A stretch of DNA of 64,000 nucleotides from assembly GCA_963741845.1 (NCBI GenBank), contig CAVUJV010000023.1:248001-312000 (forward strand), read 5' to 3'. Below, in pieces: positions 18,375 to 27,288 of the stretch. Numbering within the stretch: the stretch's first letter is position 1; every line of letters begins with the position of its first letter. This DNA is from Roseiarcus sp963741845. GTDB taxonomy: Bacteria > Pseudomonadota > Alphaproteobacteria > Rhizobiales > Beijerinckiaceae. The notes beneath the pieces are model-generated. The model was given only the letters and a program-made list of their open reading frames with translations, did no database searches and was not told the origin of the DNA. The position numbers were made by a program, and so were the translations under genes.

Positions 18375-19511
18375 ATGTTCTCCCTGACTGCCGATCACCT
18401 CGCGATCCGCGACATGGCGCAAGCCTTCGCGGACGAGCGCATAGCCCCGAAAGCCCTCGAATGGGACGAAACCGGGCATTTCCCGGTCGATGTCCTGCGC
18501 GAGGCGGCGGCGCTCGGCATGGCGACCATCTATGTGCGGGAGGAGAACGGCGGCAGCGGCATGACGCGGCTCGACGCCGCGCTCATCTTCGAGGCGCTCT
18601 CCACCGGCTGCCCCTGCGTGGCGTCGTTCCTCTCCATCCACAACATGGTCGCCTGGGTCGTCGACCGCTTCGGCTCGGACGATCTCAGGGCGCGCTATCT
18701 GCCGAAGCTCGCGACGATGGAGATGATCGCGAGCTATTGCCTCACCGAGCCGGCGGCGGGCTCGGACGCCGCCGCGCTGACGATGCGGGCGCGGCGCGAG
18801 GGCGATTCCTTCGTGCTGGACGGGGTCAAGCAGTTCATTTCCGGCGCCGGCGCGAGCGACGTCTATCTGGTGATGGCGCGCACCGGCGAAGCGGGACCGC
18901 GCGGCGTCTCGGCCTTCATGGTCGAGAAGGATTCGCCGGGCCTCAGCTTCGGCGCCAACGAGAAGAAGATGGGCTGGAAGGCGCAGCCGACCCGGCAGGT
19001 CATCATGGAGGGCGTGCGCGTGCCCGCCGCCAATCTCGTCGGCGAGGAAGGCGGCGGCTTCAGGATCGCCATGGCCGGCCTCGACGGCGGTCGGCTCAAC
19101 ATCGGCGCCTGCTCCATCGGCGGCGGACAGGCCGCGCTCGACAAGGCGATCGCCTATATGCGCGAGCGCAAGGCCTTCGGGCGGCGCATCGCCGACTTTC
19201 AGGCGCTGCAATTCCGCGTCGCCGAGATCGACATGTCGCTGGAGACGGCGCGCTCGATGCTGTGGCGGGCGGCCGCCGCGCTCGACGAGAAGGCCCCCGA
19301 CGCGACGCGCCTTTGCGCGGTCGCCAAGCGCGCCGCGACCGACGCGGGCTTCAACGCCGCCAACGACGCGCTGCAACTCTTCGGCGGCTACGGCTATCTC
19401 GCGGACTACGGCGTCGAGAAGCTCGTGCGGGATCTCCGCGTCCACCAGATTCTCGAAGGCACGAACGAGATCATGCGGATGATCGTGGCGCGCGGGCTGA
19501 TCGAGAATTAA
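18375..19511 (+). CDS. Acyl-CoA dehydrogenase (isobutyryl-CoA dehydrogenase-like)
   Basis: A 378-residue FAD acyl-CoA dehydrogenase. It has the N-terminal helical domain, then YCLTEPAAGSDAA (flavin and substrate loop), KKMGWKAQPTRQV, the RKAFGRRIADFQALQF signature and the C-terminal QLFGGYGYLADY, with the catalytic Glu in HQILEGTNEIMRM. The best match in flavour is isobutyryl-CoA dehydrogenase, the step of valine breakdown that precedes the mmsB and mmsA products. ATG 18375 gives the usual MFSLTADH start. It passes electrons to ETF. It shares no operon with the opposite-strand neighbours. Confidence 0.92.
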   Translation: MFSLTADHLAIRDMAQAFADERIAPKALEWDETGHFPVDVLREAAALGMATIYVREENGGSGMTRLDAALIFEALSTGCPCVASFLSIHNMVAWVVDRFGSDDLRARYLPKLATMEMIASYCLTEPAAGSDAAALTMRARREGDSFVLDGVKQFISGAGASDVYLVMARTGEAGPRGVSAFMVEKDSPGLSFGANEKKMGWKAQPTRQVIMEGVRVPAANLVGEEGGGFRIAMAGLDGGRLNIGACSIGGGQAALDKAIAYMRERKAFGRRIADFQALQFRVAEIDMSLETARSMLWRAAAALDEKAPDATRLCAVAKRAATDAGFNAANDALQLFGGYGYLADYGVEKLVRDLRVHQILEGTNEIMRMIVARGLIEN

Positions 19512-19543
19512 GCTATCGCGGCCGATCCCTCTCGTACCCCTTG

Positions 19544-21623
19544 CTATTCCGCGATTGTCTGACGCGGCACGGCCTCGTACGGATCGACATAGTGAACGTC
19601 AGATATTGTGACGTCGGAACCTCTGGCCTTCGTCCCGGGCATGATCTCGAAACGAGGATCGAAGTCGACCATGGTTGATGCAAGTTGCTTCAACACTCCG
19701 GCGTCGCCCGCGACTTTTGCGGTTCCATCCAAAATCTGGGCTTCGAGCGTCTTCGCCCCCATCATCGTTTGCTCCAGATCGGAGCGATTGATCGTGAGGG
19801 TTAGCGTTGGATTTGGCGCGAGGAAGCCCTTGATGTTCGTGAGGGTCGCATTCTCCATCTCGACAATAAACTTCTCGCCGTTGTCAGGCGTGATGAGGTT
19901 GATCGTGAAGCGCATGCCCTCCGCCTTGCGGCTATCCATGCGAATGCCGAGAAAGTTGAGAAACAATTCGGTCGACATCGCCCGGATGACGTCGGGACTG
20001 CTGGAGTTCGACCGTCTCTCCCTGCGGAATCCCCGTCCGGAGTTCGTAGGCGCCAGCGAGGAAGCTGTTCCGCAGGCCCGGATTTTCCTGCTGATATCCG
20101 ATCTGTTCGAAAATGTCGGCCAGCAGATCCTTGGCGGCCTCGTTGTGAGGTTCGGCCTGCACCAGTTTGTTCACGATCTCCTGCGCGAGCAGATATTTTC
20201 CTTCGTCATGCAGTTCACGACCCCTGGAGAGGATATTCCGGGAGCCGCCCATCATCTCGACATAGAGCGGCGCCGAGTCGCCCGGCGACAGCGGGATGAG
20301 CGTCGCGGGGTTGCAGTCCCAGAAACCCAGATAGCGCTGAATGACGCCACGGCTGTTGTGCTCGGGGGAGCCGTGATAGCCGCGACAGAACCACTTGGCC
20401 TGAAGGCCCTTCGGGACCTCATAGACGTTGTGGACTTCGTTGATGGTCACGCCCTGATTGGCGAGATGCAGCACCTGGTTGTTCATGTTGGCGTAGAGAT
20501 CGCGCTGGCCGCGAAGAACTTCCTGAATCCGGTCGTTGCCCCAGCGTGGCCAGTGATGCGAAGCGAACATGACCTCGGCTTCAAGACCGAAGCGATAGAG
20601 AGCCTCGCTGATGTATTTCGACCAGCGCAGCGGATCGCGCACCGGAGCGCCCCGCAACGTGTAGATATTGTGCAGCGATGCGATGACGTTCTCAGCCATC
20701 CAGAGCGCTTTCATGTCGGGAATGTAAGTGTTCATCTCCCGTGGCGCTTCGGTGTTCGGCGTGTTCTGGAAAATCATCCGGACGCCGTCGACCTCAATTT
20801 CCTCGATATCCTTTTCGACGTACCGGTTGGGCGCAATGAGGCCCATTGCGCCGGCCGACACGCCCTGGCCAAGGCCCTGACCGACGTAACCGTGCGGACT
20901 CGCGGGCAGCAGAAGGCCATATTGGTAGAACAGGCGCCGGTTCATGGCGTTGCCGGCGTAGACGTTTTCGGAGACTGTGAATTCCATGAAGTCGATTGGA
21001 GCGATGACCGGGACTTTCCCGGACCGCACATCCGCTTCATCCACAATGCCGCGCACGCCGCCCCAGTGGTCGCCATGCGTGTGCGAGTAGATCACTGCCG
21101 ACACGGGAAGGCCCCCGCCGACGTGCTCCTGAAACAGTTTCCAGGCGGCGCGAACCACTTCCTTCGTCACCAGAGGATCGAAGACGATCCAGCCGGTTTT
21201 TCCGCGAACGAAGGAGATGTCGGAGAGGTCAAAGCCGCGGACTTGATAGATGCCCGGAACGACCTCATAGAGCCCGTAATTGTTGTTGAGCACGGACTGG
21301 CGGTGCAGGGACGGGTGGATGCTGTCGAACTCGTCCTGAGATTCCAGGAATTGAAACCGCTCCATGTCCCACGCCACATGACCGGCGTCCGCCATGATCT
21401 TGAGGTCTTTCATCGGAGCAATGAGTCCTTTCTTTTGCTCCTCGAAATCCCGCGTGTCGCCGAAAGGCAGCGTGGCCTTAGCCTGCGTGAGAACGTCCAG
21501 CGTGTACTTGGACGGGGCTTTGCCCTTCGGATGGAAGTGGCCTTTCAAAGGAGCCGCCTCCTGAGCCTGAGCGCCGCTCTCATTGAGGATGACATGACCA
21601 GCAGACTGCGAATGCTGTTCCAA
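19544..21623 (-). CDS. Type III alkyl/aryl sulfatase (SdsA-like metallo-beta-lactamase), one frameshift
   Basis: A roughly 690-residue SDS-hydrolase-type sulfatase releasing sulfate from primary or secondary alkyl sulfates. The Zn site HTHGDHWGG is clear. FASHHWPRWGN, the dimerisation segment (YEVPKGLQAKWFCRGYHGS) and GRELHDEGKYLLAQEIVNKL follow. After GETVELQ an extra base at about 20005 shifts the frame into SPDVIRAMSTELFLNFLGIRMD, the SCP2-like C-terminal domain, ending at 19544. The only start is TTG 21623 with no clear ribosome site. No signal peptide is visible, although many relatives are exported, so a true start with a leader could be lost. Confidence 0.88.
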
Positions 21624-21916
21624 CGGCAGGAATGGACTTGATAAACTCTCGTCTTGTTGACATTATAAATTCCCTTGGTCTTTCATATTATTCACCGCGA
21701 TCGGCTACTTTGTTTTCGGTAGACGAAGGCGCGCCATCCAAATTGACGCCGCGCGAGAGACCGCGCTCGCGGTTACGGCAAAGGCCATTCGGCCGCGTGG
21801 TCGGCGCCCTTGCAGGCTCTTCGCGACCGGCATTCCGGCTCAGGCGCCAAGCGTTCGATTTTGACAAGTCGCCGCGATCCGCGCGCCTCTCGTCGCCAAG
21901 GCAGGAACGCGAAGCC

Positions 21917-22606
21917 CTACTCGTCGTCATCCTCGTCGTTCGAGGGATCGCTCGGCATTCGCATTCTGTCGGGCCAGCCGCCCATCATGCCGGCTCCGCC
22001 CATCATCCCGGGGCCGCCCATCATCCCCATGCCGCCGGCGCCGCCGCCCATCATCCCCATGCCGCCGCCGCCCATCATGCCCATGCCGCCGCCCATCATG
22101 CCCATCCCGCGGTGGCCAGGCCCCATCATGAACATTCCCCGGCCCAGCAGGCCGAAAAGCCTCTTCTGGGAATCGTTCAGGCTTGCGTACAAGGGCTTGC
22201 CCGCGTCAGCGATTTTCTTGACGGCGGCGCCACGCTCCGTCAGTCGCTCGGCCATGGTATCCAGTCGGTCGATCGGCGAAACCGTCTGGCCCTCGGCCAG
22301 CGACTGCCGCATCTCGTGCATGGCCTCGATGCGGTCCATCATCGCGTTCATCCGCATTTTCGCGGCGTCGCGGATCGCCGCCTCAAAGGGCGGCCAAAGC
22401 TTTTCCTGATCGGCGGTCAGCTTCAGGCCTGCCTTGAGCCCGGCGAGCCTGGCGTCCAATATCGCCTCGTGGTCGGCGGCCCAGTGCTGCATCCTCTCCA
22501 TGGCGGCCGGGCCCGGGGAGGCCGCCTGACCCGCCTCTGCGGCGGCGCTGAATGCGCAAAGAGAAAGAGATAGCGCGATGAGGGACGGAAAAACGGACCT
22601 GAGCAT
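21917..22606 (-). CDS. Spy/CpxP (LTXXQ)-family periplasmic protein with Met/Gly-rich tail
   Basis: A 229-residue exported protein. Residues 1 to about 25 are a signal peptide (SLIALSLSLCAFSAAAEA). A helical LTXXQ domain follows (LKLTADQEKLWPPFEAAIRD and SLNDSQKRLFGLL), as in Spy/CpxP chaperones and metal-resistance sensors. From about residue 155 the chain is a run of MGMMGGG repeats with more than twenty methionines, ending acidic (DPSNDEDDDE). Methionine runs of this type bind Cu(I) or Ag(I), so a copper role is likely but inferred. ATG 22606 follows AAGGAGACATTG. Confidence 0.85.
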   Translation of the reverse strand: MLRSVFPSLIALSLSLCAFSAAAEAGQAASPGPAAMERMQHWAADHEAILDARLAGLKAGLKLTADQEKLWPPFEAAIRDAAKMRMNAMMDRIEAMHEMRQSLAEGQTVSPIDRLDTMAERLTERGAAVKKIADAGKPLYASLNDSQKRLFGLLGRGMFMMGPGHRGMGMMGGGMGMMGGGGMGMMGGGAGGMGMMGGPGMMGGAGMMGGWPDRMRMPSDPSNDEDDDE

Positions 22607-22975
22607 CAATGTCTCCTTCGGCTTGAAAGCGAGGATTATTTTGGAAATTGTAGACCCATGGCGCGCTTCGGGCGCGTGTCAAATTGACGCTGCCGCGGAT
22701 TGACCGGCCGGTGGTCGCCCGCGAGCGTGGCTCAAGACTTTCGCGGAAATCGGGCGCAACGATTTTCCAGTCCGCCCTTCCCGTGACATTCCGGCCCGGA
22801 TTCCAGAGGGTGGATTTTGATCGTCAGCGCCGGGCTTCGGTCACGTCGAGGCGGCAAAGGCCACGATGGCCGCTAGGAGCTGTCGGAGCTCAGCTCAGTA
22901 AAATCAGCCTATTAGGTCGTATGGAAATCAAGTAACAGGAAAGCGCAGTTTCCTCCTCCTGGTCTAAGGAAAACA
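22607..22975. other. Intergenic gap between divergent genes
   Basis: 369 bases separating the minus-strand Spy-like gene from mmsB. I find no open frame with a start and ribosome site, and no clear dyad. It must hold both promoters. An AT-rich patch at 22905-22935 just before mmsB is the likeliest promoter site on the plus strand. Confidence 0.4.
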
Positions 22976-23858
22976 ATGTCCAAGATCGCGTTTCTCGGCC
23001 TCGGCAACATGGGCGGGCCGATGGCCGCCAATCTCGTCAAGGCGGGGCATTCGGTTGCAGGTTTCGACCTCGTCGAGACGGCGAAGACGGCCGCCGCCAG
23101 CGCCGGCGTGACGATCGCGGCCGATGCGCGCGAGGCGGTCGCGGGCGCGGATGTCGTCGTCACCATGCTGCCCGCCGGAAAGCATGTTCTCGCGGCTCAC
23201 GCCGATTTCCTGCCCGCCGTGACGCGCGGCGCGCTCGTCATCGACTGCTCGACCATCGACGTCGAAAGCGCCAAGCGCGCGCACGATGCAGGCGGCGCGG
23301 CGGGCGTCGCGACCCTCGACGCGCCGGTGTCGGGCGGGGTCGGCGGGGCGACCGCGGGCACGCTCACCTTCATGTGCGGCGGCGCGGACGAGGCCTTCGC
23401 GCGGGCGAAGCCCGTGCTCGAAGCCATGGGCAAGAAGGTCGTCCATTGCGGCGGCGCCGGGAGCGGGACAGGCGGCGAAGATCTGCAACAACATGATCCT
23501 CGGCGCGACGATGATCGTGACTTGCGAAGCTTTCGCGCTCGCGGAGAAGCTGGGCCTGAGCGCCCAGGCCCTCTACGACGTGGCCTCGACGTCCTCGGGA
23601 CAATCGTGGTCCCTGACGACCTATTGCCCCGTGCCGGGTCCGGTTCCGAACGCGCCTTCCAATCGCGACTACAAGCCGGGTTTTGCCGCGAACCTCATGC
23701 TGAAGGATCTTCGGCTCGCGCAGGAGGCGGCGGCGAGCGTCGGGGCCACGACCCCGCTCGGGGCCGAGGCGGCGCAGCTCTACGCGCTCTTCGCGGCGGC
23801 CGGCCACGGCGGCGACGATTTCTCCGGAATCATCAATTTTCTGCGCGGACGATCCTGA
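22976..23858 (+). CDS. mmsB: 3-hydroxyisobutyrate dehydrogenase, one frameshift
   Basis: A roughly 294-residue NAD-dependent 3-hydroxyisobutyrate dehydrogenase, which makes methylmalonate semialdehyde, the MmsA substrate, in valine catabolism. The N-terminal Rossmann motif FLGLGNMGGPMAANL, the substrate loop DAPVSGGVGGATAGTL and MGKKVVHCGGAGSG are in the first frame. A surplus G at about 23465 then shifts to AAKICNNMILGATM, with the catalytic lysine in KICNN, and continues to GGDDFSGIINFLRG. ATG 22976 follows AAGGAAAAC. Length and signatures are otherwise complete. Confidence 0.9.
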
Positions 23859-24086
23859 CGCGCCTGCCGGCTCCGCACAACTTGCGGCTGGCGCGGAACC
23901 ATCCGGCGCAGCCTCGTGTCCGCGCGCGCCGCGCCGTCCTGAACGCGTATGTTCCATTATGATTGATTATTTACCCGGCGAGGGCCGCTCGAAAGCCTAG
24001 AACTTTGGGGCAGGTTGCATAGTTCTACTTCAAGGCGTCGCGGACTCGCACGCACCGGGGTGTCATGACCCGGGAGGAGGTATCCC

Positions 24087-24650
24087 ATGCGTTATTCGAT
24101 CAGGAACACACTCGTAGCGGCAGTCGCCGCGCTCGGCCTGGCGACAATGGGCGCGGCGACGCCCGCTCAGGCTCAATGGCACGGCGGCGGCGGCGGCTTC
24201 CACGGTGGCGGCGGCGGTTTCCACGGTGGCGGCGGCGGTTTCCGTGGCGGCGGATTCGGCGGTTTCCACGGCGGCGGATTCCACGGCGGTTATGGCGGTT
24301 TCCGCGGCGGTTACGGGGGCTTCCGCGGCGGCGGCTGGGGGCGGCCCGGTTGGGGTGGATATGGCTGGCGCGGCGCCGGCTGGGCGCCTGGCTGGGGCGC
24401 TCCTGGCTGGGGCTATGGCGGCTGGGGCGGACCCGCCTATGGTTGGGGCTATGGCGGCGGCTGCTGGGATTGCGGCTGGGGTTGGGGCTGGGATCCGGGT
24501 TTGGCCATCGCGGCCGCCGCTGTCCCGTTCGCCGCGGCCGTTGCGACATCGCCGGGCTATGTGGACAACAGGGCCTGCTGGGTGCGCCGCCGGGTGTGGA
24601 CCGCCGGCGGTCACTACCTCGGCCGGCGGCTTGTGAACATCTGTATGTGA
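24087..24650 (+). CDS. Secreted glycine-rich repeat protein (paralogue 1)
   Basis: A 187-residue exported protein. Residues 1-29 are a signal peptide ending ATPAQAQ. Residues 31-100 are built from WHGGGGGF, FHGGGGGF, FRGGG and GGYGGFRGG repeats, then Trp/Gly/Pro-rich segments (GWAPGWGAPGWGYGGWGG). Near residue 145 a hydrophobic patch (LAIAAAAVPFAAAVA) precedes a C-terminal module with two cysteines (RACWVRR and LVNICM). ATG 24087 follows GGAGGTATCCC. Low-complexity Gly proteins are often cell-surface components. The function is unknown. Its C-terminal plan matches the next gene. Confidence 0.8.
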   Translation: MRYSIRNTLVAAVAALGLATMGAATPAQAQWHGGGGGFHGGGGGFHGGGGGFRGGGFGGFHGGGFHGGYGGFRGGYGGFRGGGWGRPGWGGYGWRGAGWAPGWGAPGWGYGGWGGPAYGWGYGGGCWDCGWGWGWDPGLAIAAAAVPFAAAVATSPGYVDNRACWVRRRVWTAGGHYLGRRLVNICM

Positions 24651-24974
24651 AGGCGTCGCGGGCGGGCGGCTCAAAGGGGCCGCCCTGCCGCGACCATCCG
24701 CTTCAGGCGATCGTATTGAATTGGTAACCCTGAAGCGAAGTCCGCTACCGGTATGAATATCTGTTCATCGAATACTGTGAATATTCGTTCATCTCTTCGG
24801 CGATAGGTTCGCGGGAACACGAAATTCTCGCCTGGGACGCCCGTCGGCCACGCCTGCATCACACGGTCGCCAGAATCCGGCGCCAGCCTTCGGGAACCTT
24901 CCGCGGGGAGAATCGGTTGTGACGGAGGCTGTGTTTCAGCCGGTTCTCTCCGAACCGGTTGTTTGGAGGTTGGG
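24651..24974. other. Intergenic gap with a hairpin and a direct repeat
   Basis: 324 bases between the two Gly-rich genes. GGGCGGC (24664-24670) and GCCGCCC (24679-24685) form a hairpin after the first gene, perhaps a terminator. TGAATATCTGTTCATC (24754-24769) and TGAATATTCGTTCATC (24778-24793) are near-identical direct repeats with starts 24 bases apart, well upstream of the second gene. No coding sequence is seen. Confidence 0.5.
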
Positions 24975-25442
24975 ATGAACACGATTTCGAAGGCGATTGT
25001 CGCGGGCGCGGCGGCGCTGTCGCTGTCGGCGTCCGTCGTCGCGACGGCTACGCCGGCGGCGGCGCAGTGGCGCGGTCCGGCCGGTGGCTGGCATGGCGGT
25101 CCGGGCGGCTGGCATGGCGGTCCGGGCGGCTGGCATGGTCACGGACCCGGCGGCTGGCGCGCCGCCGGTCCGGGCTGGGGTCCGCGTCCAGGCCCGTGGC
25201 ACGGCCCGGGCTGGCGTCCCGGTCCGCCTCCCGGCGCCGGCTGGGGCTGGCGTCCCGGCTACTGGAACAGCGGCGTCTGGTACAACGGCTGGTGGGCGCC
25301 GGCAGTCGCCGCGGGTCTCGCGACCGGGGCGATCATCGCGACCGCGCCCGCCTGGGGCGCTCAGGGCTGCTGGCAGAATCGGCCGATCTACGACGCCTAC
25401 GGCAACTGGATCGGAAACCAGAACGTCGACGTCTGCGAATAA
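24975..25442 (+). CDS. Secreted Trp/Gly/Pro-rich repeat protein (paralogue 2)
   Basis: A 155-residue exported protein with a signal peptide to about residue 31 (ATATPAAAQ), three GGWHGGP repeats and a Pro/Gly/Trp-rich centre. A hydrophobic segment (PAVAAGLATGAIIATAPAWG) and the two-cysteine end (QGCWQNRPIYDAYGNW, then VDVCE) follow. It matches the previous gene domain for domain, so a tandem duplication with divergence is likely. ATG 24975 follows TTGGAGGTTGGG. The function is unknown; the C-terminal CW...NVxVC module looks like the conserved functional part. Confidence 0.8.
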   Translation: MNTISKAIVAGAAALSLSASVVATATPAAAQWRGPAGGWHGGPGGWHGGPGGWHGHGPGGWRAAGPGWGPRPGPWHGPGWRPGPPPGAGWGWRPGYWNSGVWYNGWWAPAVAAGLATGAIIATAPAWGAQGCWQNRPIYDAYGNWIGNQNVDVCE

Positions 25443-25472
25443 GGCGCGGGTCCAGCGCCCGGAATTGGAGAG

Positions 25473-25497
25473 GCCTCGCGAAAGCGGGGCCTTTTCA
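25473..25497 (+). terminator. Rho-independent terminator
   Basis: GGCCTCGC (25473-25480), a GAAA loop and GCGGGGCC (25485-25492) form an 8-bp stem with one G-U pair, followed by TTTT. It ends transcription of the second Gly-rich gene. It lies at the 3' end of the convergent anmK. Confidence 0.8.
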
Positions 25498-26595
25498 TTT
25501 CGGGGCCGGCCAGAACGCGCCGCCGGTCATCGGCTCGGGAACCCCGGTTGTGGTTGGAAAAGAGAGCGGCAGGCCCCGCCGCGAGCGGATCGCGAGATAG
25601 GCGAAGCACTGCGCCTCGATCGCGTCGCCGTCGAAGCCGAGGACCTCGACGGGCTCGACCGATACGCCGAGCCGCTCCGCGAGCTTTCGCATGAGAAAGC
25701 GGTTGCGCCGCCCGCCGCCGCCGACCAGCCAGCGCCTCGGGCTTTCCGGGAGAATTTTCAGCGCCGCCGCCGTCGCTTCGATCGTGAAGGCCGCGAGCGT
25801 CGCCGCGCCGTCGGCGTCGGCGAGGTCCGCGACCCTCTCCGCCGCGGCGGAGAAATGGTTCCGGTCGAGCGATTTCGGGGCGGGGCGGTCGAAATAGAGG
25901 TCGCGCATCATCGCTTCGACCCGCGCGCTTTCGACCGTTCCGCTCGCCGCCAGCGCGCCATCCGCGTCATAGGCGACGCCGCGCCTTTTCAGGAGGAAAT
26001 CGTCGATGAGCGCATTGGCGGGGCCCGTGTCGAAGGCGACGATCGCGCCGTCCGCGCCGAGATAGGTGACGTTGCCGACGCCGCCCCAGTTGAGGACCAT
26101 GAGCGGGCGTTCGAGCCCCGCCGTCATCGCCGCGTGATAGGCGGGCGCGAAGGGCGCGCCCTCGCCGCCGGCGGCGACATCCGCGGCGCGAAAGTCGCAG
26201 ACGACGTCCATCCCGAGCGCGGCGGCCGCGCGCGCGCCGTCGCAGAGCTGCCGCGTGAGGCGCGCCTCGGGCCTGTGCAGGATCGTCTGGCCATGCAGGC
26301 CGGCGAGCGCGACCTCGCCGCGCGCAACGCCGAACCTCTCCATGAAGGCCTCGACCGCGGCGACATGCGCGTCGGTGACGGCGCGTTCCAGTTCGGGCTG
26401 CGGCTTCTCCGCTTGCGCCGCGTCGGCGACGACGGCGCGCAAGGCGCGCGCCGTCGGCTCGGGATAGGGGAAGGTCGCGGCCGGCCCGGTCTCGACATGC
26501 GCCTCGCCGTCGCTGCGGATGAGCGCGACGTCGATCCCGTCCATCGACGTGCCGCTGATGACGCCGATCGCGGCGGTGAGGGCAGGGGGGCTCAT
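25495..26595 (-). CDS. anmK: Anhydro-N-acetylmuramic acid kinase
   Basis: A 366-residue sugar kinase of the ASKHA fold. It phosphorylates and opens 1,6-anhydro-MurNAc during cell-wall recycling in the cytoplasm. The signature VISGTSMDGIDVALI is near residue 12. GLHGQTILHRP, NWGGVGNVTYL, FDTGPANALIDDF and the ATP-site GGGGRRN follow. Its first four bases overlap the end of the upstream adenosyltransferase gene (ATGA), so the two are translationally coupled. Length is normal for the family. Confidence 0.95.
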   Translation of the reverse strand: MSPPALTAAIGVISGTSMDGIDVALIRSDGEAHVETGPAATFPYPEPTARALRAVVADAAQAEKPQPELERAVTDAHVAAVEAFMERFGVARGEVALAGLHGQTILHRPEARLTRQLCDGARAAAALGMDVVCDFRAADVAAGGEGAPFAPAYHAAMTAGLERPLMVLNWGGVGNVTYLGADGAIVAFDTGPANALIDDFLLKRRGVAYDADGALAASGTVESARVEAMMRDLYFDRPAPKSLDRNHFSAAAERVADLADADGAATLAAFTIEATAAALKILPESPRRWLVGGGGRRNRFLMRKLAERLGVSVEPVEVLGFDGDAIEAQCFAYLAIRSRRGLPLSFPTTTGVPEPMTGGAFWPAPK

Positions 26596-27197
26596 TGCGC
26601 GTGCGTCTGCGAGGCGCCGGGCGTCCAGAGCACGTCCGAGCGGCCGAAGTCGTTGGCTGCGCGCGCCGCGACGAAGAGATAGTCGGACAGGCGGTTGATG
26701 AAGGCGAGCGCCGGCTCGCTGACCGCCTCGCCCTCGATTGCGGCGAGCGCGACCATGGAGCGTTCGGCGCGGCGGCAGACGGCGCGCGCGTGGTGGAGCG
26801 CGGCCGAGGCGGGCGTTCCGCCCGGCAAGATGAACGAGCGCAGCGGGTCGAGGTTGTCGTTCAGCGCGTCGATGGCGTGCTCCAGCGCCTCGACCTGCGA
26901 AGGGGCGATGCGGAGCGCCGAGCCCGCCGCTTCACCGGGCGGCTGCGGCAGGCAGAGATCGGCGCCGAGATCGAAAAGGTCGTTCTGCACGCGCGCGAGC
27001 ACGGTGTCGATCGCCGCGAGCGGATAGGCGTCCGACGTCTGCGTATGAAGCCTCGCGAGGCCGATGACGCAGTTCGTCTCGTCCACGTCGCCCATCGCGG
27101 CGATGCGCGCGTCGTCCTTTGGGCGGCGCGTTCCGTCGCCGAGGCCCGTCGTGCCGGCGTCGCCGGTGCGCGTATAGATGACGTTGAGGCGGACCAT
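26592..27197 (-). CDS. Cob(I)yrinic acid a,c-diamide adenosyltransferase, PduO type
   Basis: A 201-residue ATP:cob(I)alamin adenosyltransferase that makes adenosylcobalamin. The N-terminal YTRTGDAGTTGLGDGTRRPKD is the ATP-binding signature. DVDETNCVIGLAR, FILPGG and the CRRAERSMVAL helix follow. Adenosylcobalamin serves methylmalonyl-CoA mutase, which fits the propionyl-CoA-producing mmsA and mmsB steps in this window. No cobalamin riboswitch is visible upstream. It is coupled to anmK by a 4-base overlap although the pathways differ. Confidence 0.95.
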   Translation of the reverse strand: MVRLNVIYTRTGDAGTTGLGDGTRRPKDDARIAAMGDVDETNCVIGLARLHTQTSDAYPLAAIDTVLARVQNDLFDLGADLCLPQPPGEAAGSALRIAPSQVEALEHAIDALNDNLDPLRSFILPGGTPASAALHHARAVCRRAERSMVALAAIEGEAVSEPALAFINRLSDYLFVAARAANDFGRSDVLWTPGASQTHAQ

Positions 27198-27288
27198 GGG
27201 TCTCCTGAGGCGGGTTCGGGCGGCGAGGATAGCCGATTTCGGCTCGAAAGATCGGCGGAAGCTTCGCTCGCGGCTTTCCGCCGACGCT

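Noticed and set aside
24178..24330. CRISPR-like or minisatellite repeats
   Set aside because: The repeats are in-frame codons for Gly-rich protein units without spacers.
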